Of a DNA stretch of 64,000 nucleotides, positions 1-12,267 are shown piece after piece. The stretch is taken from positions 21,603,147 through 21,667,146 of the forward strand of contig OZ038457.1 of NCBI GenBank assembly GCA_964036195.1. Reading direction: 5' to 3'. How positions within the stretch are numbered: the first letter of the stretch is position 1; every line of letters begins with the position of its first letter. The stretch comes from Sphaerolaimus hirsutus. Lineage: Eukaryota; Nematoda; Chromadorea; Monhysterida; Sphaerolaimidae. Made by a program: the position numbers and the translations under genes. The notes beneath the pieces are model-generated. The model was not told the DNA's origin and searched no databases. It saw only the letters and a program-made list of their open reading frames with translations.

Positions 1-1598
1 ATTTTTCCAAATTTTTCAAATTGTATTTTTGGTACATATATAAAACAACCTGTTCATGCTGGCTATTCACTGGGTTAGGTAATGTTGAAGACATTCTTAG
101 CATTTGGTTTGATGTCTGAAAAATAGGGCTACTTGTGAAATGTACCACTAATTTACTTTACAATACCTGATGTTGGGGTCGGTTCTGTTCAGTACAGGGT
201 GTCCCACCAACAACAACAGGACGTGGTTGAATTGCATTTCCATGTATCCCATCACTGACTAGCCCGATAGTTGCTTGTGAAAAGTGCCTATCACCTACTG
301 GTAGAATGGTGGTAAAATTTTCTGTACCATACCGTACCGATGACAGCATTTTACAAATTTAATGTGTTGACATAAAATGGAAATATTAACAGCACCTTAC
401 CGTGCTATTTACAGGGTAAATTTTAGAAGTTTACCGTACAGTAAAAATTACTTTTTATGAATATTTACCATACCATACCATTTACCGCAGAGCCCTACCA
501 TTCACCCTACCTATTGGTGCGGTATTCCCTTGGGATGTGTGACGGTCACCACCTACGGCATTTGAAGTTGATGGTGTGTTTGCGATGTCTTCTTCTATTA
601 GTCGCTCAATTAGATCTGATTTTTTTCCAGAATTTAAACTTGATTTTTACCATATTTCTTCTAATAGAACGACCCTTTGTATTTTTTCATTGACTTTTTG
701 TCTTACATACTCAAATGATGGACCCATTCTAGGTGACATACAATTAGAAGTCTGCATTTCTATTAGAAAAAATATGGTATTTAATTTTTTAAAGTCGCAC
801 CTGTATTTATTGGTTCAAAAAAGTCATCCAGACTTTCCAAATTTTTGTCATGGGTGCCCTGATTTCCGCCCCCATCGGGTCTAAAATTTTTTGGAAAAAA
901 TGAAATTTTGTAAATTATAAAAATGTTGAACCTACCTTAACACAGTGTGGCATGTTGTGATCAAAAAAGTATGTAAAAACAGCAAATGCCAAGTCTTTTT
1001 GATTCTGTTCATTCCTACTACTTTTAGTTGGTGGAAAAAATAACATGGGTAGAATACACCCGAATTCTGAAAAATAGCTTTACCTATATGTGTGGCTAAT
1101 GCATAAAAAAGTGAAATAACTTTATTTATTGTAATTTTTATTGCACAGATCGAGAGTTGATAATTTTGGGTATAGGTAGAGACATAAAATTTACTGGTTA
1201 TAAATTTTATGGGTAATATGTGGCCATAGCCATTTATTTTGAAGCCAAAATTTTCATGATGTTTATGCTTGTGTGCTGCTTCACCCCCCAAGCACTGGTT
1301 TTGGGAATATCTATGCATGATCATGCACATTACATTGAGTGGCTATAAATTTTATGGGTAATATCCGGCTAGGCACATTTTCATGAAAATTTTTCACTGT
1401 TGGCCTACTGCTTCTGGGGGGGCTTTTACTCATGTGTGGGTATTGTCTTAATTACGACCGTCTTTGGGGTGTAATCGTAAAATTGATGACTTATAAATAT
1501 TTTACAGGTGAAAAACATATAAACATTTGGTGCATTGGGGAGGTATTTAAGAGCGGGATTTTTCATATTTAGCACAATCTGAAACATTCAGCCCAAAA
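1..1598. other. Intergenic, repeat remnants, no gene seen
   Basis: No convincing coding sequence. The stretch is AT-rich with remnants of repeats seen elsewhere in the window: TACCRT-rich sequence at about 370-490, and a piece ending in ATTTCTTCTAATAGAACG at about 653-672 that resembles copies near 7660-7690 and 8640-8720. A phrase reading ATAAATTTTATGGGTAATAT occurs twice (about 1200 and 1345). Confidence 0.6.
1544..1550 (+). promoter_or_regulatory. TATA-like box of the 1599-4787 gene
   Basis: TATTTAA lies 49 bases before the ATG at 1599, with an ATTGG (inverted CCAAT) about 10 bases further upstream. Spacing to the ATG suits a short 5' UTR. Assignment is inference from position and motif only. 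Confidence 0.4.
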
Positions 1599-4500
1599 AT
1601 GTCTACTTTTACGCCTGATGACCCAATTTTCGAATCTGATTTGGAGACAGTTTTTGAATCTCCGAGTTCTCCAAAATCACGCAAAATGTCTTCACCATTC
1701 ACGTTTCAGTTAGTTTTGGAGATTCGAAAATATTCTAAATAACTTTTGGACATGCGTGACATTTGACATTTGACATTGATTGAAACTCTTCCGATAAACT
1801 TTAAGTACACCGGGTGAACTACTTAAAAATGCATGACATTTGTTATTTCACAAGTTTTGAGATACCGTATTTGCTTGAATAATCCCTGGGGTTATTATTT
1901 CGTCAGACATTTTTGAGGGGAAACTATTCGAGGGGGGTTATTATTTTCTCACTCATCACAAAGGGGGGTTATTTGAGGGGGGAGTTATTCAAGGGGTAAG
2001 TATTCAAGCAAATATGGTACTAAAAAACTAAATCAAAGTATATTGCAGATATTCAGCTGCTTCTCCGCCGCTGGAGGACGATTCACAAATGGGGCCATGT
2101 GGCAATTCGAACATGTTGGGGGGGTCGGGGTCTGCGCCAACAACAGCACCGTGCGGCAATTCGGATGTATTGGGTGCACCGGTACCGGTACCGCATTCGG
2201 GCGGCAATTCAAACACGGCGATGGTGCCGGAACCGGCGTCGAGTGATACTTTGACTACAGCAACTGGTAACAACTCACCTACCGTACCTGGTAACGACTT
2301 TCCTATGGTGTCTGAGGACAACTTGGCAAATGGCAAACATGAGGGAAAAAATCACACTGGGTACATTTTGTTTTTTATTTAATTTTCACTTTCATATGAG
2401 GATGTAAAGTTTTTTGGGGTGTTTTTATAAAACACCCTTCCAAAAATTTGCTACCGGCCCGGTAGCTGTCCATTACCATTGAGTATGTATATTTGAGTAT
2501 ATTTTAATACTTCTGAGTATGGAAAATCAAAGAAATTTTTTGTTGACATGAATTTATGAAACATGATCTATATGGGTTCAATATTTACAAACCGTCTATA
2601 AATAAAAACGAGTCCATAAAATTTTCAGTGACCGCAGTGAATTCGCTTTGACATCACCACAATCACCACCGATCACATCAGAAACTGCTGCAAGGGCGCC
2701 AAAACGTTTGGCAACTGCCGGGTCTGCGTGTCTGGCAAATGCAGCTGGGTTGCCAGAATATTCAGTGGTTGGAGTGTCGGAATGTTTTGTGGGTATTGAT
2801 GGGGTGTCCGATTGTTCCGTGGCTGCAAAAAAGGGAAAAAATTGGTTTGTAAGATAATCTTTTGTAAATTTGTCAAATGTCATGTTATTTCACATTTATA
2901 AAAACTCAGTGATTCGTCATCGAATATTTTGGCACCTATTTCACCTTCTAAAAGCCCACCACCCGCTTTTGTGCTGCCTACAGTGCGCTTGACAAATGAG
3001 TATGTTATTTAACATCAAATTGAATTTTCATATTTTTTTCAAAATGAAAATTTTCACAGAAATGTGAAAAATCAAAGAAATTTGCCTGGAGATGTTCACA
3101 GCGGGGAAGGTCCATTTTACACGAGCTCTGTACCCTACAATGGTGGGCCATTCATATTCTACTCTGATGGGATGGGTAATTTATATTACACAATGGCAGG
3201 TGGGGAATCGCCGAACAGTAGTAGTTCGAGTGACACAGACAGTGGTGCCAGTGTAAATAGTTGGATAAGTGGGGATATTGACACAGAGGGAGAAGATGAA
3301 GATTACATTGATATGGAAACTGAAAGTGAAACAGATAGTGACATGAGTGAATGTGGGGATGTTGACAACATGAAACGGCGAATGAGAAGTTCTTTCAAGA
3401 TCATGAACAAAATTTACAGCAACTTTGGTTTGCTGTTGGAAAATTTAAAGGCTGGGAAAAAGGTTATTCGATATTTACTTACATTTTTCTCTAGGGAGAT
3501 GTGTAGTAATTGTGAACCCGCAAAATTGGTGTTTCAAGAAATTAGGGAGTTGAATGAAAAAGGGGTTTTTCCCCAAGTGTTTCGAGGTAAATACTCAAAA
3601 AATACTCAAAAGTAACTACCTCAGCGTTGCACCGCAAAAAATACTCAAAGGTGAACACATAAATACCATAAATTGGTATCATATTTTTAAAAGGGGGCTT
3701 TTTTAAAGCCCCCGAAATGAAACCTAACTTTTCAGGGCCTCACTGCAATTCAATTGTGTCGCGGTGAGTACTTGGCCATCGATCTAAAGGCAGACATGGT
3801 TGAAAAATGTCGGGCCAAAATGGTTGAAAGTATCAACCAACTCAGAGATATCAGCATGCAGGATATAATGGGTGTGGTGTACACTGGGGAAAGGTTGTGT
3901 GATATGGAAGCTGTTAGAAATCATTTGATGGTTGAGGTTGTAAATTTTTCCAATATTTAACAATTTCATGGCGGAAAAAATATTTTTACATTTCAGCACA
4001 AAAATCTGGAAAAGTGGTCAAAAGATAGACTACAAGAATTACAACAAAGAATCAATTTTTTTAATGAAAACATCGGGACATTGGTGAAAGTGAAAGTTGT
4101 TTTGAAAAATGGGGGCGAGACTGTGCACAATTCCAAATTTCCCATTTGGCGGTTGGTGGGTGACATTGATGAGGATTCAATGGACTCTGGTGCCACTCCC
4201 AAACCCTGTAATGTGTAAAGTAAAATGTCAAGTGTAAAATAAAAAACTTTTCTGATAGACATTTTACATATCTACCATTTTACATGACTTTTGACACTTT
4301 GCATGACATTTTACTGGACACTCCCATTTTACATTTTACATGACTTTTGACACTTTGCATGACATTTGACATTTTACTGGACACTTTACATGGTTTGGGA
4401 TTGTCCCCAGAAGGTCACTCAGCTGAATGTGAACCGATAAAATTCATTTTGGCAAAATGTAAAAAAGGAAAAAAGGATCACAAAAGGGAGGTTGAAAATG

Positions 4501-4787
4501 GCACAAAAATTTGCCATCAATGCACAACAAATGCGGGAACAATTAAGGGCAAACAATGCGAAACTTTGAATAAGAGTTAGCCTACTATTTAATTATTTGA
4601 GACTTTTATATTCAAAAAAACTTTTGAAAATCTTCTTGTAGTTGAGAGGGAAACAACAAATGAAATTGATGAGCACAAAAAACTAGTAGTGACTGGGTGG
4701 TTCAACTGTGCCATTTGCGAAGGTAATGATGTCAGCGACATCAATTTGACAGACAGTTCAGATGATGAAGTGATGGCTGAAGAGTGA
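1599..4787 (+). CDS. Unrecognised nine-exon protein-coding gene, about 650 aa
   Basis: Nine exons joined by GT-AG introns with agreeing phases: 1599-1708, 2049-2360, 2629-2844, 2910-2999, 3060-3576, 3736-3939, 3997-4189, 4411-4575, 4642-4787. The sum is 1953 bases, giving about 650 residues without a stop. I do not recognise the protein. The first half is rich in Ser, Pro, Thr and Gly and probably disordered. An acidic Asp/Glu/Ser run (exon 5, around bases 3215-3350) is followed by more ordered, Lys- and Leu-rich sequence with helical look (exons 5-7). Exon 8 is Lys-rich and carries a CHQC pair; the C-terminus has CAIC and an acidic tail (SSDDEVMAEE), so a zinc-binding C-terminus is possible. 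Intron 7 (4190-4410) is exactly one inverted-repeat element. The exon 5 donor (CAA|GTGTTT) and exon 3 donor (TG|GTTTGT) are weak and chosen by phase. A polyadenylation signal follows at 4842. Confidence 0.7.
1863..2019. mobile_element. MITE with TACCGTATTTGCTTGAATA ends, in intron 1
   Basis: Inverted ends TACCGTATTTGCTTGAATA and its near complement (TATTCAAGCAAATATGGTA) bound 157 bases of G-rich sequence. The right end lies 29 bases before the exon 2 acceptor. Related copies: 7982-8297, 27211-28223, and single ends near 20960-21005 and 44996. Confidence 0.75.
4190..4410 (+). mobile_element. Family A inverted-repeat element forming a whole intron (introner-like)
   Basis: The 221-base element starts GTGCCACTCCCAAACC and ends GGTTTGGGATTGTCCCCAG, so first and last bases are the GT and AG of intron 7. 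The flanking exons join in phase 1 (TCT G | AA GGT). Inside are phrases typical of the family (ACATGACTTTTGACAC, GCATGACATTTTACTGG), duplicated once in tandem. Other copies: 6275, 22261, 26367, 28413, 43093 and 60002. The family's TIR reads approximately GTGGCAGTCCCGCACCATGT. Calling it an introner is inference. Confidence 0.8.
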
Positions 4788-4841
4788 TTTTCCGTGTGAT
4801 TTTTTCGAGTTCATTTGATGTTGAGTGATTGAAATTTGTGA

Positions 4842-4847
4842 AATAAA
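4842..4847 (+). terminator. Polyadenylation signal AATAAA
   Basis: AATAAA lies 55 bases after the TGA at 4785-4787, supporting the 3' end of the nine-exon gene. Confidence 0.6.
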
Positions 4848-4918
4848 TACATTTACAATTGAAAATTTGCCTTACTACCTATACAAGTAAATGTTTCAAT
4901 TTCGTTAGAGTTAAAACT

Positions 4919-5125
4919 CTAACTTTCAAAGATTAGATGTGGACTTTTGGCCGAGTCCTTGTCTTTCTCCGGGTAGATACACCACTGTATACCAGAGGCT
5001 ATTTTAGCTTCATAAAGTGGAGCGCAGTGAAATAACAGTTTTGCGGGTTCATCTATGATTTTCGACCAAAATTCAGTCATTTTAGAGGCAACTGTTGAAG
5101 TGAGCTGAAACACACGTGATTTCAT
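4919..5125 (-). CDS. Possible small hypothetical protein, 68 aa
   Basis: An open frame from ATG (5125-5123) to TAG. Composition looks protein-like (KMTEFWSKIIDEPAKLLFHC), unlike the low-complexity frames around it. The strand is convergent with the nine-exon gene, whose polyadenylation signal lies about 70 bases beyond the stop. A donor-like GTTAGA near the end leaves open that this is the first exon of something longer. No family recognised; it may be chance. Confidence 0.25.
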   Translation of the reverse strand: MKSRVFQLTSTVASKMTEFWSKIIDEPAKLLFHCAPLYEAKIASGIQWCIYPEKDKDSAKSPHLIFES

Positions 5126-5319
5126 TGTGGCCTAGCTTATTCAATCAAAATAGATACACTTAGTGTGCCCAGACAAAAGCTCAGCTACCCAGCTCCCAGC
5201 CAATCCCAGATACTAGCAAAACAAGAAATATTAATTAAAAATTGAATTGAAAAAAATCGGTGGTACCTCGTTTTTGAAAAAAACGCGAAAAATGGTCGTT
5301 TATCTTAGCCTCCTACTAC

Positions 5320-5513
5320 TAACGCAAGGGTATTTTCCGATGCTCAATAGCAAGAGCGCTCTCTCAAAACAAATTTTAAGCTTACACTTTTTTACGCTTT
5401 CCTAGGTATTTTAAAAATACCTTACGCTTACAGTATCCATACTCAAAATTTGGAAAGTGTATTTACGCTTATGCTTACGCTTTCCAAAAATACCAGTATT
5501 TGAACAACTCTGC
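5320..5513 (+). mobile_element. Truncated copy of a CAGAGTTG hAT-like element
   Basis: The sequence parallels the right part of the element at 23392-24092, from the phrase near TTTTCCGATGCTCAATAG to the terminal GAACAACTCTG. The left part is missing. Confidence 0.6.
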
Positions 5514-6274
5514 CACATACAGCAGGCTTTACAGTGGAATTTGCTATTTTTGTTGCTCTTATCTTAAGTAAATTTTCTCAGTAGACTGGACAGACAGATC
5601 GCCTTACAATCAATGATACCATATTTTGATGAATATGGTCATGTGGAAAACAGCACCAAATTCACCCAAAGTAGAAGCAATGTGATAAATATGATGAGAA
5701 AATTTTTATGTTTGTTCTTTTCTTCAGATGGGAGATGGTAGATTTCACTGTAAGGTGTAATGTCGCTGGAGTATACTCACTACTATGGTGTCAACCTCCA
5801 TTTTCGATTTTCTGTTTTATGAGTTCTGAAGGCGAACTTTTTCCCTCACGTTGGCTTTTGTGCATCTGTTTTGTCGATTTTTTTCAGTGGGCATATTTGG
5901 CATCCTGCCAAAGACTAAAAAACGTTTGAAATTGCAAATTGTAATGAACAAATGGAGTAACCAACAATTGTTGCCAAAATTTGCCATTTGACAACGCTAT
6001 CATCCAATTTCAAGTATAACATTTGTAGAAAAATGGAAATATGTTCCATTTCACATCTCAAGTTGGAGCAGCAGTTCTGCCAAGCCTTCAAATGTGGTGT
6101 GGTTGCTCGCAGCGAGATTTGAAGTCAAATAAACACAACATATTATTGTCAGGTAGCTCAATTGTTGCCGATTCAGGTACAAATAATTTACAAGTAAAAG
6201 CGCAGTCCTAAAATCGACAGTTGAAGACTAACAACTGAAAACTTACCAGAATCAAAACCAAACTGGCAGACCTG
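5514..6274. other. Intergenic, nothing recognised
   Basis: AT-rich. A frame at 5708-5929 (73 residues) has no recognisable domain and hydrophobic, Cys-rich composition; not accepted as a gene. Confidence 0.5.
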
Positions 6275-6496
6275 GTGACAGTCCCGTTCCGTCTAAAATG
6301 TCATGCCAATTGTCAAATCTCATGAAAAATGTCACACAAATTTGTCACTTGTCGCGCAAAGTGTCAAAAGTTCAGCAATATAACCTTTTCTTCCTTTTCG
6401 TTTTATTTTTATCTTAATTGACGTTTTACATGACATTCAGTTTACTTTATACTTTTAGGATGAAAAACCTGTAGGGGGCACAGGATTGCTCCCTAG
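6275..6496. mobile_element. Family A element (diverged copy)
   Basis: Begins GTGACAGTCCCGTTCC after CCTG and ends GGATTGCTCCCTAG. Interior has the family phrase GTCAAATCTCATGAAA and ACATGACATT. The ends keep donor- and acceptor-like GT and AG, but no exon is evident on either side. Confidence 0.6.
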
Positions 6497-7981
6497 ACAT
6501 TTTTCTTCAATTATGTGTATTTTTTTCCATTTTCAGCTAAATTTCTGAATTTTTTTACATTTCTGGACAAATCTCTCTTCCCGCTTTCCTATCTTCCGGC
6601 ATATCCTTTTACTAATTTCCGATTGGAAACGAATGTAAATTTTTTACCATTTACAGTTTCTAATTTCCGGCCAGTGAAACATTTTTTGTTCCCGATTTCC
6701 AGCCAGCTGTTTACTTTTTTGATACCCTTCTCACTACTAATGATGACAAACGAAAGTTTGAAAAAACATTTGAATTTGAATTTTTGCATCACAAAAAAAG
6801 TGAAAAATCTATTTTTCTAGAAAAAAACTAAAAATTCAATTATTATCAAAACGTTTAGGGATTTTCGATTTATTCCCAACATTTTTGGTTGAAAGCGTGT
6901 GTAAAATACAGAAAAACCAGTCAAGACATCCAGCCGGACGACAAAATGTGCATATGTGCCATCGTTCACAGTTTGGAAGACTGCAAAACATAAAAATGTA
7001 TTCAAAATTCAGCAGAAAAATTCGAAAATGTAATAACTTGGTGAAAAATATTGAAAATTCTAAATGTTTTTTAAAAAAGTAGAAAATTCGAAAACTAAAT
7101 TTGAAAATTCGAAAACAGTTTTTGTAAAAAAAATAAAAAAAGTGTTTAGAAAAACACACTTTTCCCAGAAGTTTTGCCATCGTTACTCACTACTAGCATG
7201 AACTTCGCATGATGTTCAGTCTGATTCACGCATTTAAAAGAAACATTTTTTCGTTTCATGCCCTCCTCCAACTTCACGAATTCATTTCCCATGCACTTTT
7301 GTACTTTAAAAATACGAGTTCATTAGGCAAATGCTTCAAGGCACCGCAGGGACTTTCAATTTCATAAATAAAAGTTTTTGCATTTATAAAACTCTCCTTT
7401 TGATGTTGTTCAGCGCACTTCACGCTGAATTTGTTTCACTGGAGCGAACATATTACCGTAAGATTCTGATTAAAGAATCAATTTTGGAATCGTGTCAACA
7501 TTTGAACTATTTGAACGTTCTTGCCATTAATTTTTTTGCATGCCTTTGTGTTTTGGCAGTCTTCCAACATGATTTATACCAGCCATTCTATTAGAGGCTG
7601 CCGTTCTATTTATTCGTTAGTGAAGAATGAGCTAAAATCTGCCATTCTATTGGAGGTACCTATGCCGTTCTATAAGAAGAAATATGGTAAACGGCATGTT
7701 GGAGGAGTCTGAACGTTCACCAAGGAGTATTTTATTAATATTTTAAGCATATTACCATACCAACTGATTGAATTTGAAATAGCACACAAAGTATTTATAA
7801 ATACAATAGATGCCATTCCTTTCAACCAGTGACATTCTTGACAGCAGTATACTCCGCGGACCGCACGCTATGCGTTTTTCTGATAGAAGCAACACTCCAT
7901 CATGACGTCATCAAATAATAAAAGAAAATTTAAAAAAAGAAAAGATGTTTTCAGGCGCGATACGTGGCACAGCAACATACC
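6497..7981. other. Intergenic repeats
   Basis: 6520-6720 is pyrimidine-rich TTTCCG-type sequence like that in the hAT-like element at 47454-47994. 7560-7690 carries repeated CCGTTCTATT / AGAAGAAATATGG phrases that recur at 8640-9010. No gene seen. Confidence 0.5.
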
Positions 7982-8297
7982 TACCATATTTGCTCGAATA
8001 GTTCCCCCCTTGAATAATTCCCCCCTGTAAGACGAGCGAGGAAATAATAATCCCCCCCTTGAATAATCCCTCCCGGAAGAGATGTTTTCAATTTGTTGTG
8101 CCCAATTTGAACAAAAATGGCACATTATTGTGTCAATAAAGCATATTTCATTGAATGAGTTGATAGAAACATGCTTTTAAATTTTGACGTTAATATAATC
8201 CCCCCCCCTTGAATAATTCCCCCCTCGAATAATCCCACCTCAAAAAAGTCTGACGAAATAATAATCCCCCAGGGGGTTTATTCAAGCAAATACGGTA
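7982..8297. mobile_element. TACC...GGTA MITE, G/C-run rich
   Basis: Left end TACCATATTTGCTCGAATA, right end CAAGCAAATACGGTA. Several CCCCCC(T)TGAATAAT blocks inside. Same family as 1863-2019. Confidence 0.7.
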
Positions 8298-10308
8298 TGT
8301 TGGTTGTACTTGGTTCCGCCTTTTGCTTTCCATAATGTTTTTATTTTGGCGGAAGTCGGCGAATAAAAAATATAAAAATTGTGATTTTTTGAATTTACTA
8401 ATATTTTTTTATGTGCGGATGCATACTGTGCTGTCCGCGGATTATATTTTTTAGGTTCATCATTTTACGTGCTTATCAGTCTCGCTGGGATCTCAAATGA
8501 CGTGTCAAAAAATTAAAAATGCTGATTTTGTGATTGAATTAGTAGACGTCAGCTCAATTGGCAAGCTGCAAAGTTTGAATTAGAATTAAGTATTTACAAA
8601 TATTGAATGACATCAGTATAAATTGATCACAACGACATACGGTATTTCTTATAATAGAAAAGTGCCGTTCTATTTCTTCGTCAACATTTTACCTGTCGTT
8701 CTATTGGAGGTGCCGTTCTTTTTCACCATTTTTTCATTTCTCATTTTATCATAGCCTTAATTTTAAATGACAGAGCAATATTTTAATATAAGAGTATCAA
8801 TTTGATACCTATGTGAAGGATTTGAACGTTCTCGTCATCACATTCTATTTTTTTTCGTGTTTTGGCACACTCCTAACATACAATTTCTACCTACCGTTCT
8901 ACTGAAGGTGCCATTCAATTGGATAGTGCCGTTATTTTGTTTCCGTGGGCGCAAAAATGTGCAAAAACTTGCCGTTCTATTGGAGGTACGCTGTTCTGTT
9001 AGAAGAAATACGGTACCATGATTCTTTTAATAAAATAGCACGCTCCTTTTTTGTGATTCTTCACCTTCTTTTATTTGAGGACACTCTCATATCAATTTAT
9101 TTACACAGCTTTTTTTACTCAAACGATAAAATGTCAAAATTGCGCTGCATTTTTGCCGTCTGATCAATCTCGGTTTGAATGCCATCACAATCAAATTGAC
9201 TCCGTTTCGTTTTTGTTGATAAAAAAATATTTTTTACCCCCAAAAATGGCAAAACCCCCATCTCTATTCAATGGAATACGGTATTTCGTTTTACCGTTCA
9301 CTCTCCCGTGTGTTCCTGTTGAAAGACTGCGGTTTCACAGTAGATTACTAATTAGGTAAGGTTGCACACAAATACAACCAATCACATTCAATCATCACCT
9401 AGTGATGGAATTGTAGGGCACCGGAAAATTGACACCGGTACCGGTAGGATTCCGTTCGGTACACTGAGGTTTTTGCACCGTACGGGGTGCCATTTGCTTC
9501 TGGCGCGGTTTTCTGATTGTATTTCACTTTTACGGTTACATTTACAACAAGTACCTAAGTTACAAAAAATATTTTCAGGGGTCTCCACTGACAGCGTGCT
9601 TTACAATGATATTTGTCTAAATAAATAGCTCGCCTAATAATGGCAACTAAAAATTGAAAGCATTTCTGACTTTTGAATCCTTTTGGAGCTCACGAATTTT
9701 TATTCCACCACTGTAAAAATACTTAAAAATTGATTAATTAGGTAATTCGAAAATCTGTGAAATATAGAAAAATGTTACCGTGTTTTCGGGACGTTTATGG
9801 TTGTAAAAGGCATGTAAAATGCAAATAGGAATCGTCGATTTCAAATCGATCGATTGGTGGTGGGAAAACAAAAAAGTGGAAATGTACTTACCTAATTTGC
9901 GGCTTGAAAGCCTGTCAAAGCATTAGGTCAACTCAAAATCATTTGAAAAATAAAAATGCAGATTATAATTGAAACAGATCGAAATTTGAAATCTATTCCA
10001 AAAATTCAGAAATTCTAAAACTGTTTTTGGAGAAAATTCGTAAGTGGAAAGCTCATTTTAAAAGGACCTGAAAATACACCGAATACTTTTCTCTAGAGAG
10101 TTTGCTATCTTTAGTGATGCCTGTATAAGATATGAGTGCTCATGTGTCATTTTTTTATATAACCAGTTTCACATTTCGTAGTTAACCATGTCTAATGATA
10201 AATTGTGAACGCTCATATGTCTGAAAGATATAACACCGCAGTTGAAAGATATACCACCATTAGTTGAGAAACGATTGAGGCTTGGCTTGCACGATATTTT
10301 TTGTTCTG
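8298..10308. other. Intergenic, repeat remnants, no gene
   Basis: CCGTTCTATTGGAGG phrases occur at 8640-8720 and 8900-9010. A CACCGG / GGTACCGGT patch lies at 9420-9450. The open frames here are short and low complexity. Confidence 0.5.
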
Positions 10309-10490
10309 GTGCCATTTCCGCAAGTGGAGAAGTGAGAAGTAAAATGGCAAAAGCGAAGTAAAATGGCGAGTAAATTTGAAAAAGAGAAGTAAAACAATAA
10401 AAATAAAAAGTAATTTATCTTCGCTTTTGCCATTTCACTTCTCTTTTGCCATTTTACTTCTCACTTCTCCACTTGCGGAACTGGCCTCAG
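10309..10490. mobile_element. Family C palindromic element with splice-like ends
   Basis: Begins (CTG)GTGCCATTTCCGC and ends GCGGAACTGGCCTCAG. The arms (GAAGTGAGAAGTAAAATGGC against its complement) fold back on each other around an AT-rich centre. Other copies: 10663, 24561 and 26489. Ends resemble those of family A. Confidence 0.75.
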
Positions 10491-10662
10491 GCTAGTGATG
10501 GAATGGCGCCACGGCGCTGGCGCCATTTGAGGGCGCCAAAAGGCGCCGCGCCATGGCGCCATTGGCGCTCAGCGCCCTTTTTTTCTGTGGCGCCTGGCGC
10601 CCACTTTGGCGCCAAATTGGTTCGTCCAACGGTTCATCAGACATGTCTGACGAATCAGAAGC
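10491..10662. repeat. GGCGCC-rich repeat
   Basis: About 15 GGCGCC or GGCGCT units in 120 bases, lying between two family C elements. Similar patches: 14778-15060, 35680-35760, 39246-39420, 46950-46990 and 49910-49990. Confidence 0.6.
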
Positions 10663-10908
10663 CTGGGGCCAGTTCCGCAAAATGAGAAGTGAGAAGTGAA
10701 ATGGCAAAGGCGAAGTAAAAGCGCAAAGGCAAAGTGAAACGGCAAGTGAATTGGCAAAAACGAAAAATAAAATAAAATAAAAAGTAATTTCTTTTCGCTT
10801 TTGCCATTTCACTTGCCAATTCACTTACCATTTCACTTCGCCTTTGCGCTTTTACTTCGCCTTTGCCATTTCACTTCTCACCCACTTCTCATTTTGCGGA
10901 ACTGGCAG
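10663..10908. mobile_element. Family C palindromic element
   Basis: Begins CTGGGGCCAGTTCCGCAAAA and ends TTTTGCGGAACTGGCAG. Arms of about 110 bases are close to perfect inverted copies, built on units such as AAGTGAAATGGCAAAGGCG. Confidence 0.8.
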
Positions 10909-12267
10909 CTGATGCACCATATAACTTGCAAACCCGTTAATGATGATGTCAATTGAACAGGTGTCTGTGTTTTTCAATTTGAATTTCGATTTCTACATGT
11001 AATTCCCAACACTACCCCATTTCAAAATCATGGCAGTTTTACCAATGCTATAATTAGCGCGAATGGAATACAAATGCCCAGGATGTTAAACATTTTCAAT
11101 TTTCATGTTTAAAAAACTGTAATTTTATTTTTTAATTGTGGGTGTAATCTTTATGGTTTTCATGGAAGAGATTTGAGGACAAGTGAAAAAGGTTTATAAC
11201 ATTTTGTAATAAGCTCATTTTTGGATTTTTGAGATGTTTACGAGGTATACATCTACTCAAGATCTTTTCTGGAGTAATTTTGGAACTAGGTATTTATGTT
11301 TCATTCAAATTAAGGCACTTAGTAGTACCATATACAGAGTCCACAGATAAATACCTAGATACTTCTTTCACTCTGAAAACCGGTGTACCTAAGTGAAGCA
11401 CCAGATTAATTTTGCAATCTCATATTTTCTGGAAACTGAAATTTGAGTGTTTTTAATAAAATTAGTCATTTTATTGCATTTTCAAGTGTCCCATGTTATT
11501 GTACCCACGCCTCTGATAAACAAGGAAATTAAGATGGAAAATAAAAATATTAGTTTTCAAGTATTTTTGATTCACGGTTGTTGTTGACAAACGAGGAAGT
11601 CTGAAAATGGAATAGAATGACCCATTCAAATATCCAACTAGTCTCCAGAAACAATCAGTTCAAGAGTAAGATTCCACAGCCATTAAATACATAATAAAAA
11701 TAGTAAACGATTTCTGATGATATAAGAGTATAGGCAATAAGATTTCGTCATGCTCAGTTGAAACAAATCATTACATATTTTTATTATTTTACCCTTCATT
11801 TCCCTAAAAAGAAAAAATGTTGTTTTAACACAAATAAATCAAAATTTTCTTATTTTTATTTCCCACCGCGAGACGGCTTTGTTTGGTGTATACGTCCACT
11901 GAGCTGACCACTGCTTTGCAAAGACTTTTACCATAATCTGATGAATAAAGTCTACTTGATAAATCCCGTGTTACTGTTGGTTTATCCGATGGGGAAATTA
12001 TATGGAACGATGAAAAATGTGTATGCCTAATTTCCTGTTCATTATTCAGATCAGATATGGTAGATTGCAGAGGTAGAAGTACGCAACCAACCAGTGGAAT
12101 AGGTATACTTTTATGGTGCCAGTGACTTCATGCCTCCAAGAAATGTTCATGAAATATTTACCTGCACATCACGCAGTTTCAGCGTAGCTTACAATGATGA
12201 ACCAAGGACCTTTTAACTTCAAGTCATAGAATAGTAAAAGACTATAGTCCATTAACACTTGATAGCA
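10909..12267. other. Intergenic, nothing recognised
   Basis: AT-rich, no repeat or coding frame I can support. Confidence 0.5.
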
